The notes beneath the pieces were generated by a model. The model saw nothing but the letters and a program-made list of their open reading frames with translations, ran no database searches and was not told where the DNA came from. From NCBI RefSeq assembly GCF_023517775.1, contig NZ_CP082904.1:4154001-4218000 (forward strand): DNA of 64,000 nucleotides. The letters run 5' to 3'. A program made the translations under genes and the position numbers. Of the stretch, positions 50,929 through 61,782 are shown piece after piece. This stretch comes from Mixta hanseatica (GTDB lineage Bacteria > Pseudomonadota > Gammaproteobacteria > Enterobacterales > Enterobacteriaceae). The number at the start of each line of letters is the position of its first letter. Within the stretch, counting starts at the first letter, position 1.

Positions 50929-53006
50929 AAGGCCGCCTGCTGGATGCCGTTCCGCTCAGCACTCTTTCCGGCGTAGGCGCAAGCCAGGCCGGGAAGCTGG
51001 CGAAGATCGGGCTGCATACCGTGCAGGATTTATTGCTGCACCTGCCGCTGCGTTATGAAGATCGCACGCAGCTCTACCGGATTAACGATCTGTTGCCTGG
51101 CATCTGGGCGACGGTCGAAGGCGAAGTACTGCACACCGATGTCACCTTTGGCCGCCGCCGGATGCTGGTCAGCCAGATTAGCGATGGTTCCGGCGTAGTA
51201 ACGCTGCGCTTTTTCAACTTCAACGCCGGGATGAAAAATGGGCTGTCGCCCGGTGCGCGCGTGACGGCTTACGGCGAGATCAAACGGGGCCAGCGCGGCG
51301 CAGAGATGATCCATCCTGAATACCGCATTCAGGGCGAGCACAGCGTTACCGAGCTACAGGAAACGCTGACCCCGGTTTATCCCACTACCGAAGGGATTCG
51401 TCAGGCCACGCTGCGTAGCCTGACCGATCAAGCGCTGAAATTACTGGATACCTGCCCGATTGCCGAACTGCTGCCAGCAGAATTAAGCGGCGGCCTGCTT
51501 AGCCTGCCGGATGCGCTGCGCACGCTGCATCGGCCGCCACCGGATATGCAGCTGGCCGATCTGGAAAGCGGCCGCCATCCGGCCCAGCGCCGTTTGATCC
51601 TTGAAGAGCTGTTGGCGCATAACCTGAGTATGCTGGCGGTGCGCGCTGGCGCTCAACGCTATCATGCGTTGGCCATGTCGCCGCGCCATACGCTGCGCGA
51701 TCGGCTACTGGCGGCACTGCCGTTTAAGCCGACCGCCGCTCAGCAGCGAGTAGTTAAAGAAATTGAGCAGGATCTTACCCATGATTACCCCATGATGCGG
51801 CTGGTGCAGGGTGATGTCGGCTCGGGCAAAACGCTGGTTGCGGCGCTGGCCGCACTGGATGTGATCGCGCACGGTAAGCAGGTGGCGCTGATGGCGCCGA
51901 CCGAACTGCTGGCCGAGCAGCACGCTAACAATTTCCGGCAGTGGTTTGCGCCGCTAGGCATCGAGGTTGGTTGGCTGGCAGGCAAGCAGAAGGGTAAGGC
52001 CCGTCTGGCGCAGCAGGAAGCCATTGCCAGCGGCCAGGTTTCCATGGTGGTCGGCACGCACGCGATTTTCCAGGAGCAGGTGCAATTTAATGGCCTGGCG
52101 TTGGTGATTATTGATGAACAGCACCGCTTCGGCGTTCATCAGCGTCTGGCGCTGTGGGAAAAAGGCGAAGAGCAAGGTTTCCATCCGCATCAGCTTATTA
52201 TGACCGCAACGCCCATCCCACGGACGCTGGCGATGACCGCCTATGCCGACCTGGATACCTCGGTTATTGATGAGCTGCCTCCGGGACGTACGCCGGTGAC
52301 TACCGTCGCCATCCCTGACTCGCGGCGCGCTGAAATTATCGAGCGGGTAAAAAGCGCCTGCCAGACGGAAGGGCGTCAGGCTTACTGGGTGTGTACCCTG
52401 ATTGAAGAGTCAGACCTGCTGGAAGCGCAGGCGGCGGAAGCGACCTGGGAAGAGTTGAAGCTGGCGCTGCCTGGTTTACGGGTTGGCCTGGTTCATGGCC
52501 GTATGAAGCCGCAGGAAAAACAGGATGTGATGCAGGCTTTTAAACAGGGCGAGATGCAGCTGCTGGTTGCGACGACGGTTATTGAAGTGGGCGTGGATGT
52601 GCCTAACGCCAGCCTGATGATTATCGAAAACCCGGAACGCCTCGGCCTGGCTCAGTTGCATCAGTTGCGCGGACGCGTAGGTCGTGGCGCGGTCGCCTCG
52701 CACTGTGTGCTGCTGTATAAATCTCCGCTGAGCAAAACGGCGCAAAAGCGTCTGCAGGTGCTACGCGATAGCAATGACGGTTTCGTTATTGCCCAGTGCG
52801 ATTTGGAAATCCGTGGACCCGGAGAGCTGCTGGGTACGCGACAAACCGGCAACGCTGAATTTAAAGTGGCCGACCTGCTACGCGATCAGGCGCTTATTCC
52901 TGAAGTGCAGCGCATCGCGCGCCATATTCATCAACACTATCCGCAACAGGCGCAGGCGCTGATTGAGCGCTGGCTGCCTGAAACCGATCGCTACACCAAC
53001 GCCTGA
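50925..53006 (+). CDS. recG: ATP-dependent DNA helicase RecG
   Basis: Remodels stalled replication forks and branch-migrates Holliday junctions. The 693-residue superfamily 2 helicase has an N-terminal wedge (OB) domain, Walker A 'GDVGSGKTLVA' (about 296-306), the DEAH-type box 'IIDEQHRFGVHQR', 'MTATPIPRTLA' and the C-terminal 'QLRGRVGRG' motif. Last gene of the rpoZ-spoT-trmH-recG operon. The 252-nt gap to xanP contains no gltS, which separates recG and xanP in E. coli. Confidence 0.98.
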   Translation: MKGRLLDAVPLSTLSGVGASQAGKLAKIGLHTVQDLLLHLPLRYEDRTQLYRINDLLPGIWATVEGEVLHTDVTFGRRRMLVSQISDGSGVVTLRFFNFNAGMKNGLSPGARVTAYGEIKRGQRGAEMIHPEYRIQGEHSVTELQETLTPVYPTTEGIRQATLRSLTDQALKLLDTCPIAELLPAELSGGLLSLPDALRTLHRPPPDMQLADLESGRHPAQRRLILEELLAHNLSMLAVRAGAQRYHALAMSPRHTLRDRLLAALPFKPTAAQQRVVKEIEQDLTHDYPMMRLVQGDVGSGKTLVAALAALDVIAHGKQVALMAPTELLAEQHANNFRQWFAPLGIEVGWLAGKQKGKARLAQQEAIASGQVSMVVGTHAIFQEQVQFNGLALVIIDEQHRFGVHQRLALWEKGEEQGFHPHQLIMTATPIPRTLAMTAYADLDTSVIDELPPGRTPVTTVAIPDSRRAEIIERVKSACQTEGRQAYWVCTLIEESDLLEAQAAEATWEELKLALPGLRVGLVHGRMKPQEKQDVMQAFKQGEMQLLVATTVIEVGVDVPNASLMIIENPERLGLAQLHQLRGRVGRGAVASHCVLLYKSPLSKTAQKRLQVLRDSNDGFVIAQCDLEIRGPGELLGTRQTGNAEFKVADLLRDQALIPEVQRIARHIHQHYPQQAQALIERWLPETDRYTNA

Positions 53007-53258
53007 CACCCCTCTTCTCTTTTTGATCCAGAATAAATAGCTGCCAAATAATTCGGGGTGCATGCAGGCGGCTACGCCACGCCTCTCCGGACGCTTTTAT
53101 GAAGGAATAATGGTAAATAAGCGGGAAAAGCTAATACATCTGTCGTCAGATTGCTATCCCAGGCCAGATGGTTAAAACAGTGACCAGAAAGAGCAAACGA
53201 TTGCTTTTGCGTTGCAGTGAATTACAATCGCCACTTTGTTTCTCAGGGAACCCAAATC

Positions 53259-54644
53259 ATGTCCGCCAATCCTCATGAAATCGCCCCGTCCGCTACCGGC
53301 GCGACGTCGAAGAGCGAACTTATTTACCGTCTGGAAGATCGTCCTCCGCTACCGCAAACGCTCTTTGCCGCCTGTCAGCATTTGCTGGCAATGTTCGTGG
53401 CGGTCATTACCCCCGCCCTGTTGATTTGTCAGGCGCTTGGCCTGCCGGCTCAGGATACGCAGCACATTATCAGCATGTCGCTGTTTGCCTCTGGCGTCGC
53501 GTCGATTTTACAGATTAAAACCTGGGGCCCAGTAGGATCGGGACTGCTTTCCATTCAGGGCACCAGCTTTAACTTTGTCAGCCCGCTGATTATGGGCGGC
53601 CTGGCGTTAAAAAATGGCGGCGCCGATGTGCCGACTATGATGGCTGCTCTGTTCGGTACGCTGATGGTCGCCTCCTGTACTGAGATGGTAATTTCCCGCT
53701 TCCTGCATTTGGCACGCCGCATTATTACGCCGCTGGTGTCCGGTATCGTGGTGATGATCATTGGCCTGTCACTGATTCAGGTGGGATTAACCTCTATCGG
53801 CGGCGGCTTTGCCGCGATGAACGATCACACCTTCGGCGCGCCGAAAAATCTGCTGCTGGCCGGCGCAGTGCTGGTAGTCATCATTATCCTGAATCGTCAG
53901 CGTAACCCTTACCTACGCGTCGCCTCGCTGGTGATTGCGATGGCGGTGGGCTATTTACTGGCGTGGGCGCTGGATATGCTGCCGGAAAACCCTGCGCCGA
54001 CCAACAACGCGTTGGTGGCCGTTCCGATGCCGCTCTATTATGGCCTGGGCTTTGACTGGAACCTGCTTATCCCGCTAATGCTGGTATTTATGGTGACCTC
54101 GCTGGAAACCATCGGCGATATTACCGCCACTTCTGATGTCTCAGAACAGCCGGTTAGCGGGCCGCTTTATATGAAGCGGCTAAAAGGCGGCGTGTTGGCT
54201 AACGGCTTTAACTCTTTTGTCTCTGCGCTGTTTAACACCTTCCCAAACTCCTGCTTCGGTCAGAATAACGGCGTTATCCAGCTAACCGGCGTAGCCAGCC
54301 GTTATGTCGGTTTTGTGGTGGCGCTGATGCTGATTGTGCTGGGCCTGTTTCCTGCGGTAAGCGGCTTTGTGCAGCACATTCCAGAACCGGTGCTGGGCGG
54401 CGCAACCATTGTGATGTTCGGCACTATCGCCGCTTCCGGGGTGCGTATTGTCTCGCGTGAGCCGTTAAATCGTCGGGCCATTATGATTATGGCGTTATCG
54501 CTGGCGGTGGGACTGGGCGTGTCGCAGCAGCCGCTGATCCTACAGTTTGCGCCAGACTGGTTAAAAACTTTGCTCTCCTCTGGTATCGCCGCTGGCGGCA
54601 TTACCGCCATTGTGCTGAATCTGTTTTTCCCGCACGAGAAGTAA
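53259..54644 (+). CDS. xanP: xanthine:proton symporter XanP
   Basis: Takes up xanthine with protons. The 461-residue NCS2-family permease has about 12-14 hydrophobic segments, the family QH motif '[18 protein letters not shown]' (about 38-55) and '[19 protein letters not shown]' in the substrate region. ATG 53259 is chosen because MSANPHE starts where E. coli XanP does; an upstream frame to 53217 is less likely. Confidence 0.95.
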   Translation: MSANPHEIAPSATGATSKSELIYRLEDRPPLPQTLFAACQHLLAMFVAVITPALLICQALGLPAQDTQHIISMSLFASGVASILQIKTWGPVGSGLLSIQGTSFNFVSPLIMGGLALKNGGADVPTMMAALFGTLMVASCTEMVISRFLHLARRIITPLVSGIVVMIIGLSLIQVGLTSIGGGFAAMNDHTFGAPKNLLLAGAVLVVIIILNRQRNPYLRVASLVIAMAVGYLLAWALDMLPENPAPTNNALVAVPMPLYYGLGFDWNLLIPLMLVFMVTSLETIGDITATSDVSEQPVSGPLYMKRLKGGVLANGFNSFVSALFNTFPNSCFGQNNGVIQLTGVASRYVGFVVALMLIVLGLFPAVSGFVQHIPEPVLGGATIVMFGTIAASGVRIVSREPLNRRAIMIMALSLAVGLGVSQQPLILQFAPDWLKTLLSSGIAAGGITAIVLNLFFPHEK

Positions 54645-54772
54645 CTCTTGCAGGGCGGGCCACGGCTCGCCCTCCTCCACGTATTTATTCCGGCTTTACA
54701 ACCAGGCGGTTGAGCTATGCCTGTAATTAGGGCATAACAGGCGATACCGGAAATTCATACGGAAGGATGCAA

Positions 54773-56455
54773 ATGAAATTTGTCGGAAAGTTAACGCTTT
54801 CGCTGTTGTTGCTACTGTTACTGACGTTGGTAACGATCTATCTTTTGCTGCAAACCCGCTGGGGTGCGGAATGGACCAGCAGGCGCATAAGCGACGATAC
54901 GGCCTGGCATCTTTCCATCGGTAAAATTGAGCATAACTTTTCCAGCCCGGCGTTGCTGACCTTACGCAATGTGAGTTTCGGTCATGATGGCCAACCTGCG
55001 GTGATGGTGGCAAAAACCGTTAATCTCGGTTTAACCTTCTCTCTGTTTAACGATGCGCTGCACTTTACCCGCATTGAGCTACAGGACGGCTCACTGAACG
55101 TCGCCAATATGGCGGCGGATATGGCCTGGCCATTACAGGCCGATCGCCTTCAGCTGCGTAATATGGCGCTGAATAGCCCCCGACAGGCCATCAATGCCGT
55201 GGCGGTAAACGGCGGTGTGATTCCCTGGCTGCCGCGTGCGGGCAATATTCTGGGCACGAATGCCAGTTTTCAGGCCAGCGCAGACCGCATGACGCTACAG
55301 GGGCTGGACGTGACCAACGCATTGGTTCAGGGAAGAGTCAGCGATAGACTGCTGATGCTGAATAATTTCGGCGCCGATCTGGCGCGCGGCTCGGTGACCG
55401 GCAGCGCTCAACGCGATGCGCAGGGCAAGTGGCAGGTGCCGGCGCTGCGCCTGAATGATATCCGTCTGCAGACGGATAAATCGCTTAGCGCCTTCTTACA
55501 ACCGCTACGCAATCTCTCTTCGGTGCATTTTTCACGCCTGGATATAACGGATGCGCGCTTACAGGGACCGGACTGGGCGGTAACCGATCTCGATTTGCTG
55601 CTAAAAAACCTGACGATAAGCAACGGCGACTGGCAAAGCGAAGATGGCTCGCTGGCGCTGAATGCCGACAGCTTTATCAACGGCCAGCTGACATTAAACG
55701 ATCCTATTCTGAATCTCGATTTCTCCCCGCAGGGCATTGCGGATGCGCGATTTAGCTCTCGCTGGGTTAACGGTTTAATCCGTGCCCAGGGCAACTGGCA
55801 ACGTCAAACCAGGCAGCTGACGCTGGATGAGTTGGTACTGGCGGGGCTGGAATATACGTTGCCGGAGAACTGGCGTGACCGCTGGATGGCCACGCTGCCG
55901 GCCTGGCTCGACAGCGTGCGGGTGAAAAAGCTGAGCGGTAACCGCAACCTGATTATTGATGTGAACCCTCAGTATCCGTTTCAGTTAACCGCGCTGGACG
56001 CCAGCGGTTCTGACCTGCTGCTGGCGCGTCATCGCCAATGGGGGATCTGGCAGGGCGACCTTAACCTGAATGCGGCAGAAGCCACCTTCAACCGCACCGA
56101 TGTTCGCCACCCTTCGCTAACGTTGAAGGCCGATGCCGAACAGATTGCGGTAACGGAAATGAGCGCCTTTGTGGATAAGGGTATGCTGGAAGGCCTGGCT
56201 ACGCTGGATCAAACGCCGGCGCGTCAGCTTTCATTAACGCTGAACGGCCGGGGCGTCGCGGCAGATGTGTTAAAAAACTGGGGCTGGCCTGCGCCGCCGC
56301 TCACCGGTCAGGCTACGTTGCAGCTACAGCTACAGGCGCGCCTGGCGGCAGAAGCCGCATTGAAAAACAGCGCTAACGGTACCTTAACGCTGACGGCGGA
56401 CGGGCAAACCCTGCAGCAAACCATGACCAGGGGTGAAGTCAGCACTCAGCCATGA
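54773..56455 (+). CDS. yicH: AsmA family protein YicH
   Basis: A 560-residue inner-membrane-anchored protein of the AsmA group. It has one N-terminal membrane helix ('[20 protein letters not shown]' within residues 7-26), then a long periplasmic beta-rich region. Larger AsmA-like proteins move phospholipids to the outer membrane; YicH's role is not settled. ATG 54773 has GGAAGG 6 nt upstream; the earlier ATG at 54767 is too close. The 3' end overlaps the converging fabY by 10 nt. Confidence 0.9.
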   Translation: MKFVGKLTLSLLLLLLLTLVTIYLLLQTRWGAEWTSRRISDDTAWHLSIGKIEHNFSSPALLTLRNVSFGHDGQPAVMVAKTVNLGLTFSLFNDALHFTRIELQDGSLNVANMAADMAWPLQADRLQLRNMALNSPRQAINAVAVNGGVIPWLPRAGNILGTNASFQASADRMTLQGLDVTNALVQGRVSDRLLMLNNFGADLARGSVTGSAQRDAQGKWQVPALRLNDIRLQTDKSLSAFLQPLRNLSSVHFSRLDITDARLQGPDWAVTDLDLLLKNLTISNGDWQSEDGSLALNADSFINGQLTLNDPILNLDFSPQGIADARFSSRWVNGLIRAQGNWQRQTRQLTLDELVLAGLEYTLPENWRDRWMATLPAWLDSVRVKKLSGNRNLIIDVNPQYPFQLTALDASGSDLLLARHRQWGIWQGDLNLNAAEATFNRTDVRHPSLTLKADAEQIAVTEMSAFVDKGMLEGLATLDQTPARQLSLTLNGRGVAADVLKNWGWPAPPLTGQATLQLQLQARLAAEAALKNSANGTLTLTADGQTLQQTMTRGEVSTQP

Positions 56456-57375
56456 GGCTCCAGCGGCCCGTCGGGATCGGCGGGCAGCACAATATAAACG
56501 CCGCTAAATACCGCACCGCTCTCTTCACCGCCGAACAGCTCCACCTCCAGCTGCACGCGTGCTTTACGCCCACGCGCCAGGCGATCAAGGTCGCCACTTA
56601 GCGAACCAAGATCGGCAGAAGCGCTGGGCTTGCCGCTAATAGGCTTACTGTAACGAATATGGGCGTCGGCCAGAATAATGGTACCGCCTAAATGGCGCTC
56701 GCGCAGCAACAACCAGATCAAGCCCCAGCCGGTCAACGTGGCAAGAGAAAACAGGCTGCCCGCAAATAGCGTATGGTGCGGGTTCTGATTGCCGGTTTCC
56801 GGCATGGTAGTCATGAACTTCTGCCCGGTATACTGCGTAATACGCACGCCCATCTTTTCGCTGAGTGGGATATGCTCATACCAGGCCTGTTGCAGTTGCC
56901 CGCACCAGTCGGCGCGATGCAGGATGTCATCCAGGGTGATAACCGGTTTAATCATTAAAAAGTGGCGTACCGGTGTGGTAAGCGGCGCAGTAATCTCCCC
57001 CTGATTGACATAGCCCAGCTTGGCAAAGAACTCGACCGCATCCTCACGCGCGCTACAAACCACCCGTTTAACGCCTTCCTGACGCGCCACAGACTCCAGC
57101 GTCATCGCCACCAGCGTACCTAATCCTTTACCCTGTACCGTCGGATGCACCGCCAGAAAACGAATAGAGGCTTCATTATCCGCATTGATATAAAGGCGGC
57201 CTGCGGCGACAGGCTTACCCTGCTCATCCACCACCATTTGGTGATGCGCCATGGCATCCCAGGCGTCCCGCTCTGAACCCTGCGGCTGACGCAGCGGCTT
57301 ACGTAACATTTCCCAGCGGAACTGGTAATACATCTCCAGCTCTTCGGCAGTTTCCGGCACTCGTAGGTGATACAT
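56446..57375 (-). CDS. fabY: bifunctional GNAT acetyltransferase/hotdog thioesterase (YiiD/FabY)
   Basis: A two-domain protein. The N-terminal GNAT domain has '[19 protein letters not shown]' (CoA loop, about 75-93) and the C-terminal hotdog domain has '[21 protein letters not shown]'. E. coli YiiD has the same layout, and a role in starting fatty-acid synthesis has been proposed for FabY-type proteins. ATG 57375 (MYHLRVPET) is used; in-frame starts up to 57447 would extend into dtd. In E. coli a 16-residue extension is annotated, so the start is uncertain. Confidence 0.9.
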   Translation of the reverse strand: MYHLRVPETAEELEMYYQFRWEMLRKPLRQPQGSERDAWDAMAHHQMVVDEQGKPVAAGRLYINADNEASIRFLAVHPTVQGKGLGTLVAMTLESVARQEGVKRVVCSAREDAVEFFAKLGYVNQGEITAPLTTPVRHFLMIKPVITLDDILHRADWCGQLQQAWYEHIPLSEKMGVRITQYTGQKFMTTMPETGNQNPHHTLFAGSLFSLATLTGWGLIWLLLRERHLGGTIILADAHIRYSKPISGKPSASADLGSLSGDLDRLARGRKARVQLEVELFGGEESGAVFSGVYIVLPADPDGPLEPHG

Positions 57376-57431
57376 AAAAGGATTCTCTCGTTCGGCGTGG
57401 GCGTGGTTGTTCCGGGCGGCGGCTACCGGCA

Positions 57432-57869
57432 TCATACCTGTAGCCAAAAGGTTACCGGCCCATCATTCACTAAGGCGACCTGCATATCTGCGGCAAAGCG
57501 CCCGTTTTCCACGGGTAGATCCTTCTGACGGCAGCAGTCGCTGAAATAGTGATAAAGGCGCTCCGCTTCCTGCGGTTCAGCGCCGCGGGAAAAGCTGGGC
57601 CGCATCCCCTTTTGCGTGTCGGCGGCCAGCGTAAACTGCGAAACCACCAATACGCTTCCCCCAGCCTGCTGGACATTCAGATTCATTTTGCCGTTTTCAT
57701 CGCTGAAAATCCGATAGCCCAGCACCCGATCGCACAGGCGCTGCGCTTTCTGTTCATCATCCTCTTTTTCCACGCCCAGCAATATCAACAAACCGGGACC
57801 AATCTTTCCCACCGTTTCATCTGCCACCGTAACACTGGCGCTGAGCACCCGCTGAATTAATGCAATCAT
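57432..57869 (-). CDS. dtd: D-aminoacyl-tRNA deacylase
   Basis: Removes D-amino acids mistakenly attached to tRNA. The 145-residue protein has the two family motifs '[18 protein letters not shown]' (about 78-95) and '[10 protein letters not shown]' at the C-terminus (Gly-Pro, the chiral selector pair). It overlaps yihY by 4 nt. Confidence 0.97.
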   Translation of the reverse strand: MIALIQRVLSASVTVADETVGKIGPGLLILLGVEKEDDEQKAQRLCDRVLGYRIFSDENGKMNLNVQQAGGSVLVVSQFTLAADTQKGMRPSFSRGAEPQEAERLYHYFSDCCRQKDLPVENGRFAADMQVALVNDGPVTFWLQV

Positions 57870-58729
57870 GCTTCCTCACTGCCTTTCTCTTGTTGTTGTC
57901 GCTGACGATACTCGCCCAGCGTGACGGTTATCTCCGCCCCTAATAATACGATACACCACGTCCAGTAAACCCACAGGAACAGAATCGGGACAACGGCCAG
58001 CACGCCGTAAATCAACTGGTACGATGGGAACATGGTGATGTAAAGCGCGAACGCCTTTTTCCCCAACTCAAACAGCAGGCCTGCCACCAGCGCCCCGATT
58101 AATGCATCGCGCTGCGGCACCCGTGTGGTAGGGACCAGACTGTATAACAGCCAGAAAGCCAGCCAGGAAAGCAGCAACGGAAAAAGACGTAGCGCCTGAT
58201 CGATAAGTCCGGTCACGCCGCTGACCGCCACCCATTTTAACGATAAAAGCCAGGTGCTAATCGCCAGGCTGGCGCCGGCCAATAGCGGTCCCAGCGTCAG
58301 GATCATCCAGTAGACGGCGAAAGAGTACACCAGCGGACGCTTTTTCTGGCTGCGCCAGATGGCATTCAACGCGCTGTCGATGGAGTGCATCAGTAGCAGC
58401 GCAGTGACAATCAGCCCAACTGCGCCCACCACCGTCATTTTATTCACGTTGGCTACAAAGCGATCGAGGTAATCCTGCACCACATTGCCCGCCGCCGGGA
58501 TGAAGTTATTAAAGATAAAATGCTTTAGCTGCACGCTGATATCGGAGAATACCGGAAAGGCGGCGAACAGCGAGAAGACCACCGCCACCAGCGGGACCAG
58601 CGCCAACAGGGAGACAAAGGCCAGGTTACCCGCCTCGGTCGTCATGCCATCATGATTGTTACGATGCCAGAGGAGCTTGAGCCAGGCGCCCGCTGTACGG
58701 ATGCGTCGACGTAAAGAGAACGGCGCCAT
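57866..58729 (-). CDS. yihY: YihY/BrkB family inner membrane protein
   Basis: A 287-residue membrane protein with six hydrophobic segments. The family signature '[21 protein letters not shown]' region lies near residues 23-43, and '[19 protein letters not shown]' near the end. It was once thought to be RNase BN, which is now assigned to another gene, so function is unknown. It lies 3 nt after yihX and overlaps dtd by 4 nt. Confidence 0.93.
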   Translation of the reverse strand: MAPFSLRRRIRTAGAWLKLLWHRNNHDGMTTEAGNLAFVSLLALVPLVAVVFSLFAAFPVFSDISVQLKHFIFNNFIPAAGNVVQDYLDRFVANVNKMTVVGAVGLIVTALLLMHSIDSALNAIWRSQKKRPLVYSFAVYWMILTLGPLLAGASLAISTWLLSLKWVAVSGVTGLIDQALRLFPLLLSWLAFWLLYSLVPTTRVPQRDALIGALVAGLLFELGKKAFALYITMFPSYQLIYGVLAVVPILFLWVYWTWCIVLLGAEITVTLGEYRQRQQQEKGSEEA

Positions 58730-58732
58730 CAG

Positions 58733-59329
58733 TTATCCACGATGTGCAAACCAGTCCGGCACCACCTGTGCATCGGTCACATGTACGGCGGTTATCCCCA
58801 ACTGGCGCGCCGCCTCGATATTCTCCAGGTTATCGTCAAAGAAAACGGCGTCGGCGGCGCTAACGCCCTCTTCTTGCAGCACCCGCTGGAAAATGCGCGC
58901 TTCCGGTTTACGCATGCCTAAATCCTGCGAAAGATAGAGCTTATCCGCGGCCTGCTGCACTTCCGGATACTGTGATGGCCAGTAGTCGCAATGCAGTCGG
59001 TTGGTATTAGAGAGGATAACTACCCGTTCGCCGCGCACGCGCAGCTGTTGCATCAGGGTGATGACTTCAGGACGCAGGCCGACGAATACCGCCTGCCAGC
59101 CCGCGGTAAATTGTTCATAGCTGAGCGCCACATCCAACTCGGCGCAGAGGTTAGCCGCGAACTGCTCATCGCTGATTTCGCCGCGCTCATGCTGTTCAAA
59201 GTTTTCGCCCATCTGAAAGCGGCTTTTTAACATCGCCAGCGGGACGCGGCCAAGGTCGCTCCAGACGCCTAAAACCCGGCTAAAGTCGATATCTACAATG
59301 ACGTTACCTAAATCAAAGATATACAGCAT
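58733..59329 (-). CDS. yihX: HAD-type alpha-D-glucose-1-phosphate phosphatase YihX
   Basis: A 198-residue HAD phosphatase. It opens 'MLYIFDLGNVIVDIDF', a variant of the D-x-D motif; motif II is 'VVILSNTNRL' and motif IV 'VFFDDNLENIEAA' (about 160-172). E. coli YihX releases glucose from glucose 1-phosphate. ATG 59329 is chosen since GGAG lies 6 nt upstream; two further upstream ATGs are poorly placed. Confidence 0.94.
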   Translation of the reverse strand: MLYIFDLGNVIVDIDFSRVLGVWSDLGRVPLAMLKSRFQMGENFEQHERGEISDEQFAANLCAELDVALSYEQFTAGWQAVFVGLRPEVITLMQQLRVRGERVVILSNTNRLHCDYWPSQYPEVQQAADKLYLSQDLGMRKPEARIFQRVLQEEGVSAADAVFFDDNLENIEAARQLGITAVHVTDAQVVPDWFAHRG

Positions 59330-59471
59330 GGTCATCTCCTTTCGTCCCGTTGAGCTATTCACTCTAGCGATAAAACAGCAGGCTGAACAGGGCAGGAAAG
59401 AAAGGATAAAACAAATGAGAGACGGGCGCCCACAACATGAGGAAAAATAAGAAATTATAAGGCGGAAATGA

Positions 59472-59495
59472 AAATGGCCCCGTAAGGGGCCATTT
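59472..59495 (-). terminator. intrinsic terminator after typA
   Basis: A perfect 10-bp stem (59472-59481 with 59486-59495) with a GTAA loop is followed on the minus strand by T residues within and past the stem. It lies 28 nt beyond the typA stop. Confidence 0.8.
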
Positions 59496-59523
59496 AACGG
59501 CGTTTATGCGCGTTAGCGTAACG

Positions 59524-61347
59524 TTAAACGTCTTTGCTGCCGCGTGAAGCGCGTTTACGATCGTTTTCCGTCAGGTGACGTTTACGAATACGTACGGAGG
59601 TCGGAGTAACTTCAACCAGTTCATCATCATCAATGAACTCGATTGCCTGCTCCAGCGTCATCTTGATCGGCGGTACCAGCGTCGTCGCTTCGTCCGTACC
59701 GGATGCACGCATGTTGGTCAGTTTTTTACCGGTCAGACAGTTTACGGTCAGGTCGTTAGAGCGGCTGTGAATGCCGATAATCTGCCCTTCGTAAACTTCC
59801 GCACCGTGGCCCAGGAACAGCTTGCCGCGATCCTGCAGACCAAACAGTGCGAAGGCAACAGCCTTGCCCTGGCCGTTAGAGATCAGCACGCCGTTCTGAC
59901 GCTGACCCACTTCGCCCGGACGGACGTCGTCGTAGTGACTGAAGGTGGAGTACAGCAGACCGGTGCCTGAAGTCATGGTCATGAATTCATTACGGAAACC
60001 GATCAGGCCACGGCTTGGGATCACGTAGTCGAGACGTACGCGGCCTTTGCCATCCGGGTCCATGTTTTTCATGTCGCCTTTACGTTCGCCCATCGCCTGC
60101 ATAACCGCGCCCTGATGCTGTTCTTCGATATCCAGCGTCACGTTTTCAAACGGTTCCTGCTTACGACCATCCACTTCGCGGAAGATAACTTTCGGACGGG
60201 ATACCGCCAGCTCAAAGCCTTCACGACGCATGTTTTCGATCAGTACGGAGAGGTGCAGTTCGCCACGACCGGAAACACGGAACGCATCCGCATCTTCGGT
60301 TTCTTCAACGCGCAGCGCAACGTTATGTACCAGCTCTTTCTTCAGACGATCCAGGATCTGACGTGAAGTAACGTATTTACCTTCTTTACCGCAGAACGGT
60401 GAGGTGTTGACGTTAAAGAACATGGTTACGGTCGGCTCATCCACGCTCAGCGGCGGCAGCGCTTCGACATTCTGCGTATCGCAGATGGTATCGGAGATGT
60501 TCAGCTCGCCCAGACCGGTGATAGCGATGATGTCGCCCGCTTCAGCCAGATCGGTATCGATACGCTCCAGGCCAAGGTGACCCAGCACTTTGCCGACTTT
60601 CGCGTTACGCGTTTTGCCGGTGCTATCGATGATCGTTACCTGCTGGTTCGGTTTCACCTTACCGCGCTTGATACGACCGATGCCGATAACGCCCAGGTAG
60701 TTGTTGTAGTCCAGCTGAGAGATCTGCATCTGCAGCGGGCCGTCCAGGTCAACATTCGGCGCCGGAACGTGTTCAACAATCGCCTGGTACAGCGGGGTCA
60801 TGTCGTCGGCCATATCGGTATGGTCAACGCCAGCGATACCCTGCAGTGCAGAAGCGTAAATAATCGGGAAATCGAGCTGCTCGTCAGTCGCGTCCAGGTT
60901 TACGAACAGGTCGAACACCTGATCGACAACCCAGTCAGGACGTGCGCCCGGACGGTCAATTTTGTTGATAACCACGATCGGTTTCAGGCCATGAGCAAAG
61001 GCTTTTTTGGTCACGAAACGCGTCTGCGGCATTGGGCCGTCCATCGCGTCGACAACCAGCAGCACTGAATCAACCATGGACATAACGCGCTCAACTTCAC
61101 CACCGAAGTCGGCGTGTCCCGGGGTATCAACGATGTTGATACGATAGTCGTTCCATTTGATGGCGGTATTTTTCGCGAGGATGGTAATCCCACGCTCTTT
61201 CTCCAAATCGTTGGAGTCCATTACACGCTCGGTTGCTTCAGTACGGGCATCAAAAGTACCAGACTGTTGCAACAGTTTATCAACCAGGGTGGTTTTCCCA
61301 TGGTCAACGTGCGCAATAATGGCGATGTTACGCAAATTTTCGATCAC
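59524..61347 (-). CDS. typA: ribosome-associated GTPase TypA/BipA
   Basis: A translational GTPase needed for ribosome assembly and stress growth, especially in the cold. The 607-residue protein has G1 '[14 protein letters not shown]' (about 12-25), '[11 protein letters not shown]' (G3) and '[11 protein letters not shown]' (G4), followed by EF-G-like domains and the C-terminal domain with 'SRSNDLTVN'. It is divergent from glnA, as in E. coli. Confidence 0.98.
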   Translation of the reverse strand: MIENLRNIAIIAHVDHGKTTLVDKLLQQSGTFDARTEATERVMDSNDLEKERGITILAKNTAIKWNDYRINIVDTPGHADFGGEVERVMSMVDSVLLVVDAMDGPMPQTRFVTKKAFAHGLKPIVVINKIDRPGARPDWVVDQVFDLFVNLDATDEQLDFPIIYASALQGIAGVDHTDMADDMTPLYQAIVEHVPAPNVDLDGPLQMQISQLDYNNYLGVIGIGRIKRGKVKPNQQVTIIDSTGKTRNAKVGKVLGHLGLERIDTDLAEAGDIIAITGLGELNISDTICDTQNVEALPPLSVDEPTVTMFFNVNTSPFCGKEGKYVTSRQILDRLKKELVHNVALRVEETEDADAFRVSGRGELHLSVLIENMRREGFELAVSRPKVIFREVDGRKQEPFENVTLDIEEQHQGAVMQAMGERKGDMKNMDPDGKGRVRLDYVIPSRGLIGFRNEFMTMTSGTGLLYSTFSHYDDVRPGEVGQRQNGVLISNGQGKAVAFALFGLQDRGKLFLGHGAEVYEGQIIGIHSRSNDLTVNCLTGKKLTNMRASGTDEATTLVPPIKMTLEQAIEFIDDDELVEVTPTSVRIRKRHLTENDRKRASRGSKDV

Positions 61348-61494
61348 AGCTTTGCCTCAGGCATTAGAAATAGCGCGCTATTGTACACGGATTAATCGAA
61401 GGACTGAACAGGATCACAAATATCAAAGAAAGAATGCTGCAAGGCTTGCCTTAAACACCGCTTTCAGTGCAAAAAATGCACCTGATTGATCAAC

Positions 61495-61543
61495 TGCACC
61501 ATAACAGTGCCCAAACTCTACTCAATTGCACTATAATGGTGCG
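61495..61543 (+). promoter_or_regulatory. two NtrC sites overlapping glnAp1
   Basis: TGCACCATAACAGTGCC (61495-61511) and TGCACTATAATGGTGCG (61527-61543) match the NtrC consensus TGCACC-N5-GGTGCA. Their starts are 32 bp apart, about three helical turns, as in the E. coli glnA enhancer. The second holds TATAAT (61532-61537), fitting the -10 of the NtrC-repressed sigma-70 promoter glnAp1. A further half-site is at 61557-61562. Confidence 0.85.
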
Positions 61544-61616
61544 CGATATCCATCATGGTGCATCCCTCGTTTCACGAGAATGCGTATAATAGCGCTTTTT
61601 GGCCCGAATAAAAAAG

Positions 61617-61633
61617 TTGGCACAAAATTCGCT
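61617..61633 (+). promoter_or_regulatory. sigma-54 promoter glnAp2
   Basis: TTGGCACAAAATTCGCT has GG at 61619-61620 and GC at 61631-61632 with exactly 10 nt between, the sigma-54 -24/-12 spacing. It is nearly the E. coli glnAp2 sequence. It lies about 75 bp downstream of the NtrC enhancer pair and about 150 bp upstream of the glnA start. Confidence 0.9.
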
Positions 61634-61782
61634 TTAATCTGTTCAAGCCAAAACGACAGTTTCCACAACGGTTGATAGCTTGTCTGAGTACTTTGTTGCC
61701 CGCTGTACGCACATCTTTACGCGCCTGCCAGCATGAAGTTCTCTTTCCACGACGACAATGACAATTACCAGGAGAGTTGAGT

